A stretch of DNA of 64,000 nucleotides from Streptomyces sp. WZ-12. Lineage in GTDB: Bacteria; Actinomycetota; Actinomycetes; Streptomycetales; Streptomycetaceae. The notes below the pieces were generated by a model. The model had not been told where the DNA came from. It made no database searches and saw only the letters and a list, made by a program, of their open reading frames with translations. The stretch's first letter is position 1, and every line of letters starts with the position of its first letter. The stretch is taken from positions 5,739,001 through 5,803,000 of the forward strand of contig NZ_CP118574.1 of assembly GCF_028898845.1 (NCBI RefSeq), in the 5' to 3' direction. Shown one piece after another: positions 51,211-59,644 of the stretch. The translations under genes were made by a program, and so were the position numbers.

Positions 51211-51600
51211 TCACGAATACAGGGCGTGCCAAGTCTCCTTGTCGACCTTGCCGTTGGCGGGAAGGTGGTGCTTGGACTGGAACTTCCGCACGGCGCTACG
51301 GGTCTTCGCGTCGAAGCGGCCGGTCAGGTCCTTCCAGGTCAGGTAGCGGCGGTTGGCCAGGAGGCACTGCACCTGCTTGACGAGGGTGCCGCGTTGACCG
51401 TAGACGGTGAGCGCGTCCCCGTTGGCGAAGGCGCAGGCGACGAGGGCGGCGGGGCGGACGGGGGCGCCATCCTGTCCGGTCCGCTCGGTGGCCGACGGCG
51501 GCTTGGCGGCGGACGCCGGGCCGGCGAGCACCTCTGCGGCCAGCAGCAGTCCCGCGATTGATGCCCCGAAGCCCGTTCTTGTGGCTTTCACGGAGTCCAT
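51211..51600 (-). CDS. secreted peptidoglycan-binding domain protein
   Basis: A 129-residue exported protein: a signal peptide of about 32 residues (hydrophobic GASIAGLLLAAEVLA, cleavage near ASA), a short linker and a C-terminal peptidoglycan-binding domain (VKQVQCLLANRRYLTWKDLT followed by GRFDAKTRSAVRKFQSKHHL and VDKETWHALYS). There is no catalytic domain. Two Cys (ACAF and VQCLL) may form a disulfide. ATG 51600 follows GGGGGAAG; longer starts add implausible residues. It stands alone, unlikely to belong to the inositol genes. Confidence 0.8.
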   Translation of the reverse strand: MDSVKATRTGFGASIAGLLLAAEVLAGPASAAKPPSATERTGQDGAPVRPAALVACAFANGDALTVYGQRGTLVKQVQCLLANRRYLTWKDLTGRFDAKTRSAVRKFQSKHHLPANGKVDKETWHALYS

Positions 51601-51761
51601 TGCTTCCCCCGTTGGACGCCTCGGATGCTCCGAAACCCTGGGATACACCCGATGCGCTGGTGCGGGGATGGCGCCGGCCACCGCTTCTTCCGCGACGCCT
51701 GGCCCTCGCCTCTCCCCTCCCTGCCTCGCCTCTCCTTGCCTCTCCTCTGCGCTCCCTCGCC

Positions 51762-53414
51762 TCAGTTCCCGTAGGTGGGGCCGCGGCTTCCACTTCCGGC
51801 CGTGCCGCCGGTCGTCTCGCCGGCCGTGCCGCCGGCGGTGTCATCGACGGAGTCATCGGCTGACTGATCGACCGTGGTGGAGGCCGTATCCGTATCCGTA
51901 TCTCTATCCGTACCGGTACTTGTGGCTGCCGTAGTGGTCACGGTCGTTGACGGGACGGCTCGCTCGGCGGAGCGGCGCAGTTCGTGTTCCAGGTCCTCCA
52001 GCGCCAGCCCCTTCGTCTCCGGCGCGTACCGCTTGCAGAAGAGCAGCGACAGCACGCACATCGCGCTGAACAGCCAGAACGTGACCGCGGCGCCCACCGC
52101 GTCGAGCAACATCGGGAAGCACAGCGCGATCCCGAAGTTGACCAGCCACATCACGAACACCGCCGCGCCCATGGCGAGTCCGCGGACCTTGAGCGGGAAC
52201 ATCTCGGCGAGCAGGAGCCACACGCCCGTATTGAGCGTTGCCTGCATGAAGCCCATGTAGAGGACCATCAGCGCGAGGACCAGGTAGCTGACGGCGGTGG
52301 AGTGCGGCAGGTGGAACGCCGCCCCGAGGAGGGCCAGTGACACCGTCATCCCGGAGAGCCCCCAGAGGAGCATCGGACGTCGCCCCACCCGGTCGATCAA
52401 GGACATGCCGATCGCCGTGGCGACGACGGAGACGGCGCCGACCGCGATGGTGGCGGTGATCGCGGCGTTGGTGCCCAGGCCGGTCGTCGAAAGGATCTTG
52501 GGGGCGAAGTAGATGACCGCGTTGACCCCGGTGATCTGTTGGACGATCGCGAGCCCGATGCCGACCAGCAGCAACCGTCGCACCCAGGGGAGTTGCAGCT
52601 CCTGCCAGGCCCCGCGCTGGGCGTCGGCCTCCAGGTTGCGGGCGTGCTCGATGCGGTGGAGCTCGTCCGGGACGTCGTCGGCGGGCAGCGTACGGCGCAG
52701 CACCGCGGCAGCCTCGTCCTGCCGCCCCCGGCTGATGTACCAGCGCGGTGTATCGGGCAGGAAGAGGACGCCGAGGAACAACGCCACAGCCGGCAGCGCG
52801 GCCAGTCCCAACATCCAGCGCCACGCCTCCCAATGGGCCAGCACGGCATTGACGAGGTACGCCAGCAACTGGCCGCTGACGATCATCAGGGAGTTGAACG
52901 AGACCAGCCGGCCGCGGATGTGCGCGGGCGCGATCTCGGAGAGGTAGAGCGGGGTGATGACGGAGGCGCTGCCCACGGCCAGGCCCAACACGAAGCGCGC
53001 GACCGTCATGAACGCCACGCTCGGCGCCAACGCGACCGCCACCGCCCCGCCGATGAACACCGCGCCAGCCCACAACAGGGAGTTGCGCCGCCCCAGCGCG
53101 TCGGACATCCGGCCGCCGGCCAACGAGCCGAACGCCGCGCCTATCAGGAGCGCGCTGGTGATGACGCCCTCACTGAGGGACGTGAGGCCGAAGTGCTGCT
53201 CCATAAAGGGGAGCGCGCCGGACACCACCCCGGTGTCGTATCCGAACAGGGCACCGCCGAGCGCGGCGATCGCGGCAATGGCAACGATGAACCGCCGGGC
53301 ATTTCGGGAGGGGGGCGTGCCGCCGTGCGAAGAGGGGGAGGTGGGGGAATTGGGGGAGGTCGGAGAAGAGTTGGGTCCGACGGTGGACGCGGACTGACTG
53401 CTGGGGGGCGCCAT
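51762..53414 (-). CDS. MFS sugar porter, probable inositol transporter
   Basis: A 550-residue sugar porter with 12 hydrophobic helices and clear family motifs: GYDTGVVSGALPFM in helix 1, GGRMSDALGRRNSLLWAG, PLYLSEIAPAHIRGRLVSFN, PDTPRWYISRGRQDEA, IVQQITGVNAVIYFAPKIL and the final RYAPETKGLALEDLE. Its place between inositol genes suggests an IolT-like inositol/H+ symporter. Both ends have unusual low-complexity tails: Ser/Pro/Asn-rich at the start (SPTSPNSPTSPSS) and about 75 Thr/Asp/Gly-rich residues at the end (TDRDTDTDTAST). ATG 53414 has GGGAGC upstream. Confidence 0.87.
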   Translation of the reverse strand: MAPPSSQSASTVGPNSSPTSPNSPTSPSSHGGTPPSRNARRFIVAIAAIAALGGALFGYDTGVVSGALPFMEQHFGLTSLSEGVITSALLIGAAFGSLAGGRMSDALGRRNSLLWAGAVFIGGAVAVALAPSVAFMTVARFVLGLAVGSASVITPLYLSEIAPAHIRGRLVSFNSLMIVSGQLLAYLVNAVLAHWEAWRWMLGLAALPAVALFLGVLFLPDTPRWYISRGRQDEAAAVLRRTLPADDVPDELHRIEHARNLEADAQRGAWQELQLPWVRRLLLVGIGLAIVQQITGVNAVIYFAPKILSTTGLGTNAAITATIAVGAVSVVATAIGMSLIDRVGRRPMLLWGLSGMTVSLALLGAAFHLPHSTAVSYLVLALMVLYMGFMQATLNTGVWLLLAEMFPLKVRGLAMGAAVFVMWLVNFGIALCFPMLLDAVGAAVTFWLFSAMCVLSLLFCKRYAPETKGLALEDLEHELRRSAERAVPSTTVTTTAATSTGTDRDTDTDTASTTVDQSADDSVDDTAGGTAGETTGGTAGSGSRGPTYGN

Positions 53415-53780
53415 TCTCAGCTCCCGTTCGCCGGAACGTCATGCGTCGACACCGTCGCAGTGAGCGCCGTGCACGCCGTCAATGCGGAAGTGGCCGCAGA
53501 CGCCGATGATGTTGACGGCAATGCCCCGTAGGGCGTGCATGGACCGTGCGCAGTACACATGATGCGGCCTTTCGCTGGCTGATCTGAAGAAGGCGGAGGG
53601 AAAGCCGAGTTGGGTGGGATGAACGTCGGCCGACGAATTACCCGTCGACGCAATCCAGATCGACGAAGTATCGGATCGGTGAGCAGCCGGCCGGTCGCCA
53701 GGTCACTAGGTTGTAGGTCGCCGGAACGACGGGGCGCCGACGCGATGGAGGGCCGTGCGCTGACGTGACGTTACTGAGGC
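53415..53780. other. gene-free leader region of the sugar porter
   Basis: No coding sequence is visible. It must contain the porter promoter, but I could not pick out a convincing -35/-10 pair or either of the two inositol operator types seen elsewhere in the cluster. Confidence 0.4.
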
Positions 53781-53816
53781 AACTCATGTAACTCACGTAA
53801 CTCATGTAACTCGCGT
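53781..53816. repeat. four tandem copies of a 9-bp unit AACTCRYGT
   Basis: The units AACTCATGT, AACTCACGT, AACTCATGT and AACTCGCGT follow each other without gaps. Function is unknown; a multi-site regulator target or a mini-satellite. Confidence 0.75.
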
Positions 53817-53877
53817 AATTGGCGGCGTATGCCGGCTGGTTGCCGCGCCGCAACGGGGATCGAGCAGGCGCGGTAGG

Positions 53878-53900
53878 CGGTGCCGCGATAAGCGGCACCG
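53878..53900 (-). terminator. hairpin between iolG2 and the porter gene
   Basis: CGGTGCCGC (53878-53886) and GCGGCACCG (53892-53900) pair perfectly around a 5-nt loop. It would end transcription coming from the dehydrogenase gene on the minus strand. Confidence 0.5.
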
Positions 53901-53920
53901 AGGGGAGCGGGGAAACAGAC

Positions 53921-53972
53921 CTGAGGAACGAGTCTGAAGAATGGGTCTGAGGAATGGGTCTGATAAACAAGC
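53921..53972. repeat. four degenerate 13-bp repeats
   Basis: Units starting CTGA at 53921, 53934, 53947 and 53960 share the pattern CTGARGAAYGGGT. The last copy is diverged. Confidence 0.65.
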
Positions 53973-54110
53973 CCGCGAAGCAGTCCCGAGAAGCAGACCT
54001 GAGGAACGGATCACGGTCCGGGGATGGTCGGACGATGTTCGTCGCCAGCCACCGGAACAGTTCGGCTACGGGTGTGTTGGATATGGGCACATCGCTTGCG
54101 TTACCTCATT

Positions 54111-54159
54111 CGCTTACCGCTTACCGCTTACCGCTTACCGCTTACCGCTTACCGCTTAC
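54111..54159. repeat. heptamer microsatellite, CGCTTAC x7, overlapping the iolG2 stop
   Basis: Seven exact copies run from 54111 to 54159. The minus-strand stop codon (54158-54156) lies in the gene-proximal copy, so copy-number change would alter the 3' UTR but not the protein. Confidence 0.9.
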
Positions 54160-55193
54160 CGATAGAGATCCGGCCGCTCGATCAATTCGACGACGACTCG
54201 GTCCCCGGTGGCCTGCGCCAAGACCCCCGCCTTGCATACCGCGGCCGCCGCGTACCCGTCCCAACAACTGGGGCCCTCGACCTCGCCGCGCCGGGTGGCG
54301 TCCACCCAACGCTGCACCTGCCGGTCGTACGCGTCCTCGAAGCGCTCCACGAAGCCGGGGGTGATGGTGCCGCCCCACTGTCCCGCGGTGTTGACGAAGA
54401 CGCCGTGGTCGTCGCCGATCCGCGCGGTGCCGTTCTCGCAGACCGCCTCGCAGTTGACCTGGTAGCCGAAACCGCAGTTGACGAACAACTCGGTGTCCAC
54501 GACCTGGCCGCCGGATGTCTCGAAGAGGATGAGCTGCGGGTCGCTGAGTCGTTCCGGCGCGTTGCCGGTGGGCGCCGGTCGCAGCACGCGGACGGCCGTG
54601 ATCTCCTCGTCCAACAGCCAGCGGGTCACATCGATCTCGTGCACTACCGAGTCGTTGATCATCATCGCGTTGGTGAAACCCGGCGGGGTGTCGGCGTTGC
54701 GGTGCTTGTTGTGCAACATCAGCGGACGGCCGTACGTGCCCTTGTCCAGAAGGGACTTGAGGGTGCGGTACCCGGCGTCGTAGCGGCGCATGAAGCCGAC
54801 CTGGACGCGCCGATGGCCCAGCTTCTGCTCGGCTTCCAGGACCCGGAGGGCGGAGGCGGCGTCCGGGGTCAGCGGCTTCTCGCACAGCACCGGGAGGTCG
54901 CGGGCGAAGGCGTCGAGCAGCGTCGCCTCGTGGGCCGGGCCCGGCGAGGCGATCAGTACGGCGTCGACGCCGGGGTCGTCCATGGCCGCGGCCGGATCGC
55001 TGTACGCGGTGGCCCCGTCGATGCCCTCGGCCAGCCGTGCGGCCCGTTCGGCATCGATATCCGCCACTGCCGCAACCCTGGCCCCACTGATCACATCGTT
55101 GATGCGACGCACATGGTCGGCCCCCATCCGCCCGGTCCCAATGACCGCCACGCCCAACGAGCCACGCGCACCCTGCGAACCCATCTCACCCAT
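54156..55193 (-). CDS. second Gfo/Idh/MocA inositol dehydrogenase-like protein
   Basis: A 345-residue NAD-dependent enzyme: [20 protein letters not shown] (Rossmann), [20 protein letters not shown] (catalytic Lys), [20 protein letters not shown], and [20 protein letters not shown] with the His/Asp pair. It is only moderately similar to the 48076 copy and probably uses another inositol isomer or the 1-position. ATG 55193 or ATG 55184 are both possible; a GGAAG-rich leader made of repeated GGAAGTGG precedes them. Longer in-frame starts run into repetitive non-coding DNA. It lies downstream of iolE on the same strand. Confidence 0.8.
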   Translation of the reverse strand: MGEMGSQGARGSLGVAVIGTGRMGADHVRRINDVISGARVAAVADIDAERAARLAEGIDGATAYSDPAAAMDDPGVDAVLIASPGPAHEATLLDAFARDLPVLCEKPLTPDAASALRVLEAEQKLGHRRVQVGFMRRYDAGYRTLKSLLDKGTYGRPLMLHNKHRNADTPPGFTNAMMINDSVVHEIDVTRWLLDEEITAVRVLRPAPTGNAPERLSDPQLILFETSGGQVVDTELFVNCGFGYQVNCEAVCENGTARIGDDHGVFVNTAGQWGGTITPGFVERFEDAYDRQVQRWVDATRRGEVEGPSCWDGYAAAAVCKAGVLAQATGDRVVVELIERPDLYR

Positions 55194-55730
55194 CCCGTCT
55201 GCCACTTCCTTCCACTTCCTTCCACTTCGTTGTTCTCCTTCATCTACCGCGCCGCTACATCTCGCCCGCGCCGCTGTATGGCGATGTTGCGCCGTATCCC
55301 TGGCTCCGTATCTGCCGTACCCCTGGCTCTGCATCTCTGGCTCCGGCTTATCCGGATCCCTATCCCTGACTCCGGTCCATGTCCCCGACTCCGTGACTCC
55401 GTGTTCGGCCCCTGTCTGTCCCCGACTCCGTGTTCCAAGCGGTCTCCGCATGGGCAGAACACCTCATCAGTGCATGGACAGAACGCCTCGTCGGTGTATG
55501 GACAGAACGCCTCGTCGGTGTATGGACAGAAGACCTCGTCAGTAACGCAAACCGCGGGAACGAATCACGCTCCGTAATCGTTGCCGGGGTATGAGGAGGC
55601 GGCACGAGGCAAGCGCAAGCACGCACCGGGCAGCAGGCTCAGCGCGAGGCACGCAACACGCTCACACTCGGAAGGGGGCGCGCATCCAGGGGAGTTGAGG
55701 GGGCGGGGCGCATGAGGCCGGGGCCAGGGT
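55194..55730. other. repeat-rich gap between the dehydrogenase and iolE genes
   Basis: No gene is supported. The left part has degenerate repeats of CCTGACTCCG and CCTGGCTCCG, and the right part has the 24-bp array listed separately. Open frames here come from repeats whose unit length is a multiple of three. Confidence 0.55.
55448..55543. repeat. four tandem 24-bp repeats
   Basis: Copies at 55448, 55472, 55496 and 55520 share GCATGGACAGAACGCCTCGT; the middle two differ at one base. There are no spacers, so this is not a CRISPR. It is a minisatellite upstream of the dehydrogenase gene. Confidence 0.85.
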
Positions 55731-56651
55731 TCAGGCTCCGCAGGACCGCAGGAAGCGGCGCGTCCGCTGGGCGATCGGGAACGGCTGATCGGGCGGGCAC
55801 GGGTACATGTCCTGTTCGACGATGGCGAAGAGGTCGACGCCCAACTCCTGGGCGGCTTCCAGGACGGGCGGCAGCGCCGGGATGCCGAGCGGCGGCTCGC
55901 ACATCACGCCCTGCTGCACGGCCGGGCCGAACGGCGTGCCCTTGGCGACGACGTCGCTGAGGATGTCCGGGTCCACCTGCTTGAGGTGGAGGTACCCGAT
56001 CCGCTCGCCGTAGGTGCGGATCAACTTGACGCTGTCGCCGCCGCAGTAGGCGTAGTGGCCGGTGTCCAGGCAGAGGTTGACCAGGTCGGAGTCGGTGGAG
56101 TCGAGGAAGCGCTCGACGTGCTCCTCGGTGTCGATGTGGGTGTCGGCGTGCGGGTGGACCACGATGTCCAGGCCGAATTCGTCGCGCACCTGCTTCGCCA
56201 GCCGTTCCGTGCCGGTGGTCAGGTGCTTCCACTGCTCGACGGTCAGCTCTGCGGGCTCGATCATCTCGGCGGTCTTGTCGTCCCGCCAGAAGGAGGGGAT
56301 GACGACGAGGTGCTTCGCGCCCATCGCCTGGGTGAGCGAGGCGACTTCGGAGACGTGGGCCCAGGTCTTGTCCCAGGTGGACGGGCCGTGGTGCATCGAG
56401 GTGAAGATGGTGCCGGCCGAGACGGTGAGGCCGCGCCGGCCGGTTTCCTCGCGCAGGACGGCGGGGTCGGTGGGCAGGTAGCCGTACGGGCCGAGCTCGA
56501 TCCACTCGTAGCCGGCCTCGGTGACCTCGTCCAGGAAGCGCTGCCAGGGGACTTGTTGCTCGTCGTCGGGGAACCAGACGCCCCAGGAGTCGGGGGCGGA
56601 ACCGATACGGAGGCGGTCCAGAACGGACGAGGCGGCAGGGGGTACGGACAT
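55731..56651 (-). CDS. iolE: inosose dehydratase-like TIM-barrel protein
   Basis: A 306-residue xylose-isomerase-like protein. The N-terminal GSAPDSWGVWFPDDEQQVPW, then EWIELGPYGYLP, are typical of IolE-type inosose dehydratases, which remove water from 2-keto-myo-inositol. Metal ligands appear in VVHPHADTHIDTEEHVERFL, LCLDTGHYAYCGGDSVKL and the final DLFAIVEQDMYPCPP. ATG 56651 follows GAGGAG. It is the first gene of the minus-strand iolE-dehydrogenase unit and is divergent from iolC. Confidence 0.83.
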   Translation of the reverse strand: MSVPPAASSVLDRLRIGSAPDSWGVWFPDDEQQVPWQRFLDEVTEAGYEWIELGPYGYLPTDPAVLREETGRRGLTVSAGTIFTSMHHGPSTWDKTWAHVSEVASLTQAMGAKHLVVIPSFWRDDKTAEMIEPAELTVEQWKHLTTGTERLAKQVRDEFGLDIVVHPHADTHIDTEEHVERFLDSTDSDLVNLCLDTGHYAYCGGDSVKLIRTYGERIGYLHLKQVDPDILSDVVAKGTPFGPAVQQGVMCEPPLGIPALPPVLEAAQELGVDLFAIVEQDMYPCPPDQPFPIAQRTRRFLRSCGA

Positions 56652-56713
56652 GCTGCGGCTCTCCTCTCGCCGGTCGGCGGTGACCGGGAGGCGCTGAGGT
56701 GGGTTGTGGGCAC

Positions 56714-56760
56714 AGCCTCTCTGCCGCCCTGGGGAGTGTCAAGACTTCGTCCTGACATAA
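56714..56760 (-). promoter_or_regulatory. iolE promoter with inositol regulator element
   Basis: Minus-strand -35 TTGACA (56742-56737) and -10 GAGGCT (56719-56714) are 17 bp apart. Positions 56760-56737 match 20 of 24 bases of the element at the iolC promoter (AGGAC, AAGT, then TTGACA). A further TAAGGAC-type copy lies just beyond (56758-56773). Confidence 0.6.
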
Positions 56761-56774
56761 GGACTTAAGGACTT

Positions 56775-57057
56775 TGAGAGAGGGGGTTGGGGGAGGAGGG
56801 GGTGATGGGGTGCGCGCCTGGTGGCGGCGCGGGTGTGTTGCGGTGCGAGGTGCCTAGAGGCGTCTGGGTGGGCGGAGTTCGGGGCGTGGGGTGCGGTGGG
56901 AGTGCGGGGTGCGGGGTGTGGTGCGGCGAGTGAGGAGCGAGGGAGGGGAGAGGCGTGTGGGGGAGTAGGCGAAAGTTTGCAGAATGGGGTATTTGGGGCG
57001 GATGGGTGCAGGGTGTTGTGGGGTGGAATTGAGGCTGGAGGGGAGTGGTTGACGTCA
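56775..57057. other. G-rich non-coding stretch between iolE and iolC
   Basis: The plus strand is almost all G, T and A with very few C (many GGGG runs). No gene is visible. The strand asymmetry could favour R-loops or G-quadruplexes. Confidence 0.45.
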
Positions 57058-57105
57058 TAATGTAAGGACAAAGTGTTGACAGGGTTTGTGGGTGGCGGTT
57101 AGACC
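57058..57105 (+). promoter_or_regulatory. iolC promoter with inositol regulator element
   Basis: The -35 TTGACA (57076-57081) and -10 TAGACC (57100-57105) are 18 bp apart. The shared element covers 57058-57081 and contains TAAGGAC and AAAGTG. It occupies the same place relative to -35 as at iolE, so one activator or repressor probably controls both directions. Confidence 0.65.
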
Positions 57106-57191
57106 TTTGGTCGGAGCTGGAACCGGCGGGGAGAGCCGGTTCCGATCGACCGACTCGACCCGATGCTGCGCCGGCCTCCCCGCGCCCTCGA

Positions 57192-57225
57192 TTGCGCTCT
57201 TGAGTATGTGAGTTGTGCTCTTGAG
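57192..57225 (+). promoter_or_regulatory. paired 13-bp direct repeat in the iolC leader
   Basis: TTGCGCTCTTGAG (57192-57204) and TTGTGCTCTTGAG (57213-57225) are 21 bp apart, two helix turns. Each contains a CTC-TT-GAG dyad. Probably a second regulator site in the 5' UTR. Confidence 0.45.
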
Positions 57226-57286
57226 GGCTTGGACACCTGGGCAGGGGGACCTCCGCCGTCGCACCGGGCGACCCGAAGGGGCATCT

Positions 57287-58285
57287 ATGACCGAGCCGCA
57301 CGACCTGATCACCATGGGGCGCATCGGGGTGGACATCTACCCGTTGCAGACCGGGGTGTCGCTCGCCCAGGTGGAGACGTTCGGGAAGTTCCTCGGCGGG
57401 TCCGCCACCAACGTGGCGGTGGCCGCCGCCCGGTTGGGGCGTCGTAGCGCCGTCATCAGCCGTACCGGGCGCGACCCGTTCGGGGAGTACATCCACCAGG
57501 CGCTGCGGGGCTTCGGCGTCGACGACCGTTGGGTGACCCCGGTGGAGGGCCTCCCCACCCCCGTGACCTTCTGCGAGATCTTCCCGCCGGACAACTTCCC
57601 GCTCTACTTCTACCGTCGCCCCAAGGCCCCCGACCTGGTCATCCACCCCGAGGAGTTGGACCTGGAGGCGGTCTCCGCGGCCCGGATCTTCTGGGTCACG
57701 GGTACCGGACTGTGCGAGGAGCCGAGCCGTGGCGCCACACTGGCCGCGCTGGAGGCGCGTGCCCAGAGGGGCGGCGGTACCACGGTCTTCGACCTGGACT
57801 GGCGGCCGATGTTCTGGGGCGGGGAGGGCGGCGCCTCCGGGGACGGCGGGGCGTCCGGTGCCGCGGCCATGGCAGCCGCCCGGCCGTGCTACGAGGCGGC
57901 ACTGCGGCACGCCACCGTCGCCGTCGGCAACGTCGACGAGGCCGAGGTCGCCACCGGTCTCAGGGACCCGAAGGCGTGCGCCGAGGCGCTGTTGGAGAAG
58001 GGCGTGGAACTGGCCGTCATCAAGCAGGGCCCCAAGGGGGTGCTCGCCGTCCACCGGGACGGGCGGAGCATCGAGGTGCCGCCCACCCCCGTCGAGGTCG
58101 TCAACGGGCTCGGCGCCGGGGACTCGTTCGGCGGGGCGCTGTGCCACGGGCTGTTGGCCGGCTGGGAGTTGGAGCCGATGATGCGCTACGCCAATGCGGC
58201 CGGGGCGATCGTCGCCTCCCGGTTGGCGTGCTCGTCCGCGATGCCGACGGCCGCGGAGGTCGAGGAGTTCCTGGCGGGGAGGTGA
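57287..58285 (+). CDS. iolC: 5-dehydro-2-deoxygluconokinase (PfkB family)
   Basis: A 332-residue PfkB sugar kinase that would phosphorylate 5-dehydro-2-deoxygluconate. It has the N-terminal GGSATNVAVAAARLGRRSAV motif, the fixed RTGRDPFGEYIHQAL, and the C-terminal VVNGLGAGDSFGGALCHGLL with the catalytic Asp in GAGDSFGG. A short Gly/Ala/Ser insert (GGEGGASGDGGASGAA) near 180 is unusual. ATG 57287 follows GAAGGGG. First gene of the plus-strand operon iolC-aldolase-iolB-iolD-mmsA; the large gap to the next gene may hold further signals. Confidence 0.87.
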   Translation: MTEPHDLITMGRIGVDIYPLQTGVSLAQVETFGKFLGGSATNVAVAAARLGRRSAVISRTGRDPFGEYIHQALRGFGVDDRWVTPVEGLPTPVTFCEIFPPDNFPLYFYRRPKAPDLVIHPEELDLEAVSAARIFWVTGTGLCEEPSRGATLAALEARAQRGGGTTVFDLDWRPMFWGGEGGASGDGGASGAAAMAAARPCYEAALRHATVAVGNVDEAEVATGLRDPKACAEALLEKGVELAVIKQGPKGVLAVHRDGRSIEVPPTPVEVVNGLGAGDSFGGALCHGLLAGWELEPMMRYANAAGAIVASRLACSSAMPTAAEVEEFLAGR

Positions 58286-58319
58286 GCGGCACCTCGCGAC
58301 ACCCCGGCTCCTGACGACG

Positions 58320-58450
58320 CGGCAGAGCGGTTCGCGGCGACTCCTCTCGACTCGTGGCGACGCATGACGATGCGAAGTGCTCATGACGACTCGCAGCGAC
58401 TCGCAGCGACTCGTGACGATGCGAAGTGGCTCATGTCGGCTCGGAGCGGA
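58320..58450. repeat. degenerate CGACTCG-type repeats between iolC and the aldolase gene
   Basis: CGACTCG(C/T) units recur five or more times, and GACGATGCGAAGTG plus CTCATG occurs twice (around 58370 and 58418). No gene is seen in the 290-bp gap. Confidence 0.55.
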
Positions 58451-58575
58451 GGGGGGTGACTCGTCCTGCGTTCCTGAGACGGCTCGCCCTGCGCTCCTGA
58501 ATGGCCCGTGCCTCCCCTTCCCCCTTGTCCCTGTTTCACCCCCCACCCCCCGCCCTCAAGAAGGTGAGTTGAGCC

Positions 58576-59463
58576 TTGACTCCTCGGATCAGTGACCTCC
58601 CGGCGCTACGCGCCCGGCATCCCGAAGCCGTCGCGGAGGCCGCCGCCCGCCGTACTCGTCGCCCGCTGCTCGGCGACAACGGCCGGCTGATGATCGTGGC
58701 CGCCGACCATCCGGCCCGGGGTGCGCTCGCCGTCGGTGACCGCCAACTGGCCATGGCCAACCGCCTCGACCTCCTGGAGCGGCTGGTCCTCGCGCTGTCC
58801 CGGCCCGGCGTCGACGGGGTGCTGGCCACCGCCGACATCCTGGAGGACCTGCTGCTGCTCGGCGCCCTCGAAGGCAAGGTCGTCATGGGCTCCATGAACC
58901 GGGGCGGCATCGCGGGCGCCTCCTTCGAGATGGACGACCGGTTCACCGGCCACCGCCCCCAGGACATCGCCCGGCTCCGCTTCGACGCGGGCAAGCTCCT
59001 GCTGCGCATCGATTACGACGACCCCGGCTCGCTGACCACACTGGAGGCCACGGCCCGCGCCATCGACGCGATGGCGGAACGCGAACTGCCCACGTTCGTC
59101 GAGCCGTTCCTCTCCCGCCGGGTCGACGGTGTGGTCCGCAACGACCTCAGTCCGGAGGCCGTCACCCGTTCCGTTGCCATCGCCTCCGGCCTCGGCGGTA
59201 CGTCCGCGTACACCTGGTTGAAGCTGCCGGTGACCGACGACCCCGAGGCGATGGCCCGGGTCTGCGAGACCTCCACGCTGCCCACGGTGCTCCTCGGCGG
59301 CAACGTCGGCGGGACCGTGCGGGATCAGGAAGCCGCCTACGAGAAGTGGCGCAAGGCGCTCCGGTTGCCGACCGTGCACGGGCTCGTCGTCGGCCGCTCC
59401 CTGCTCTACCCGGCGGACGGCGATGTGGCGGCCGCGGTCGACACGGCCGTGGGGCTGCTCTAG
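58576..59463 (+). CDS. DhnA/Cgl0158-type aldolase of inositol catabolism
   Basis: A 295-residue (beta/alpha)8-barrel protein of the class often annotated as deoxyribose-phosphate aldolase or Cgl0158 family in actinobacterial inositol clusters. Visible parts: LMIVAADHPARGALAVGDRQ at the first strand, MGSMNRGGIAGASFEMDDRF, LLLRIDYDDPGSLTTLEATA, YTWLKLPVTDDPEAMARVCE with the probable Schiff-base Lys, and TVLLGGNVGGTVRD. It probably fills the IolJ step (cleaving 6-phospho-5-dehydro-2-deoxygluconate), because no other aldolase gene is present. TTG 58576 follows AAGGTGAG. Confidence 0.75.
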   Translation: MTPRISDLPALRARHPEAVAEAAARRTRRPLLGDNGRLMIVAADHPARGALAVGDRQLAMANRLDLLERLVLALSRPGVDGVLATADILEDLLLLGALEGKVVMGSMNRGGIAGASFEMDDRFTGHRPQDIARLRFDAGKLLLRIDYDDPGSLTTLEATARAIDAMAERELPTFVEPFLSRRVDGVVRNDLSPEAVTRSVAIASGLGGTSAYTWLKLPVTDDPEAMARVCETSTLPTVLLGGNVGGTVRDQEAAYEKWRKALRLPTVHGLVVGRSLLYPADGDVAAAVDTAVGLL

Positions 59464-59511
59464 ACCCGCATGATGCGGCCGAAGCCGGTCCGAAGTCGGC
59501 CCGGAGTTGGG

Positions 59512-59567
59512 CCCGCAGCCCGCAGCCCGCAGCCCGCAGCCCGCAGCCCGCAGCCCGCAGCCCGCAG
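59512..59567. repeat. heptamer microsatellite, CCCGCAG x8, upstream of iolB
   Basis: Eight exact copies end 77 nt before the iolB start. Copy-number changes would change the iolB leader length. It is the second heptamer array in this cluster. Confidence 0.9.
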
Positions 59568-59644
59568 CCGCGTTGTGCCATTGCCGCGGCACCGCCGCGT
59601 CGCCGTCAGCGTCACTGTCAGTGGTGAGTAGGAGACTTGTAGTC

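Noticed and set aside
55448..55543. CRISPR array
   Set aside because: The repeats are directly adjacent with no unique spacers, and no cas gene is present.
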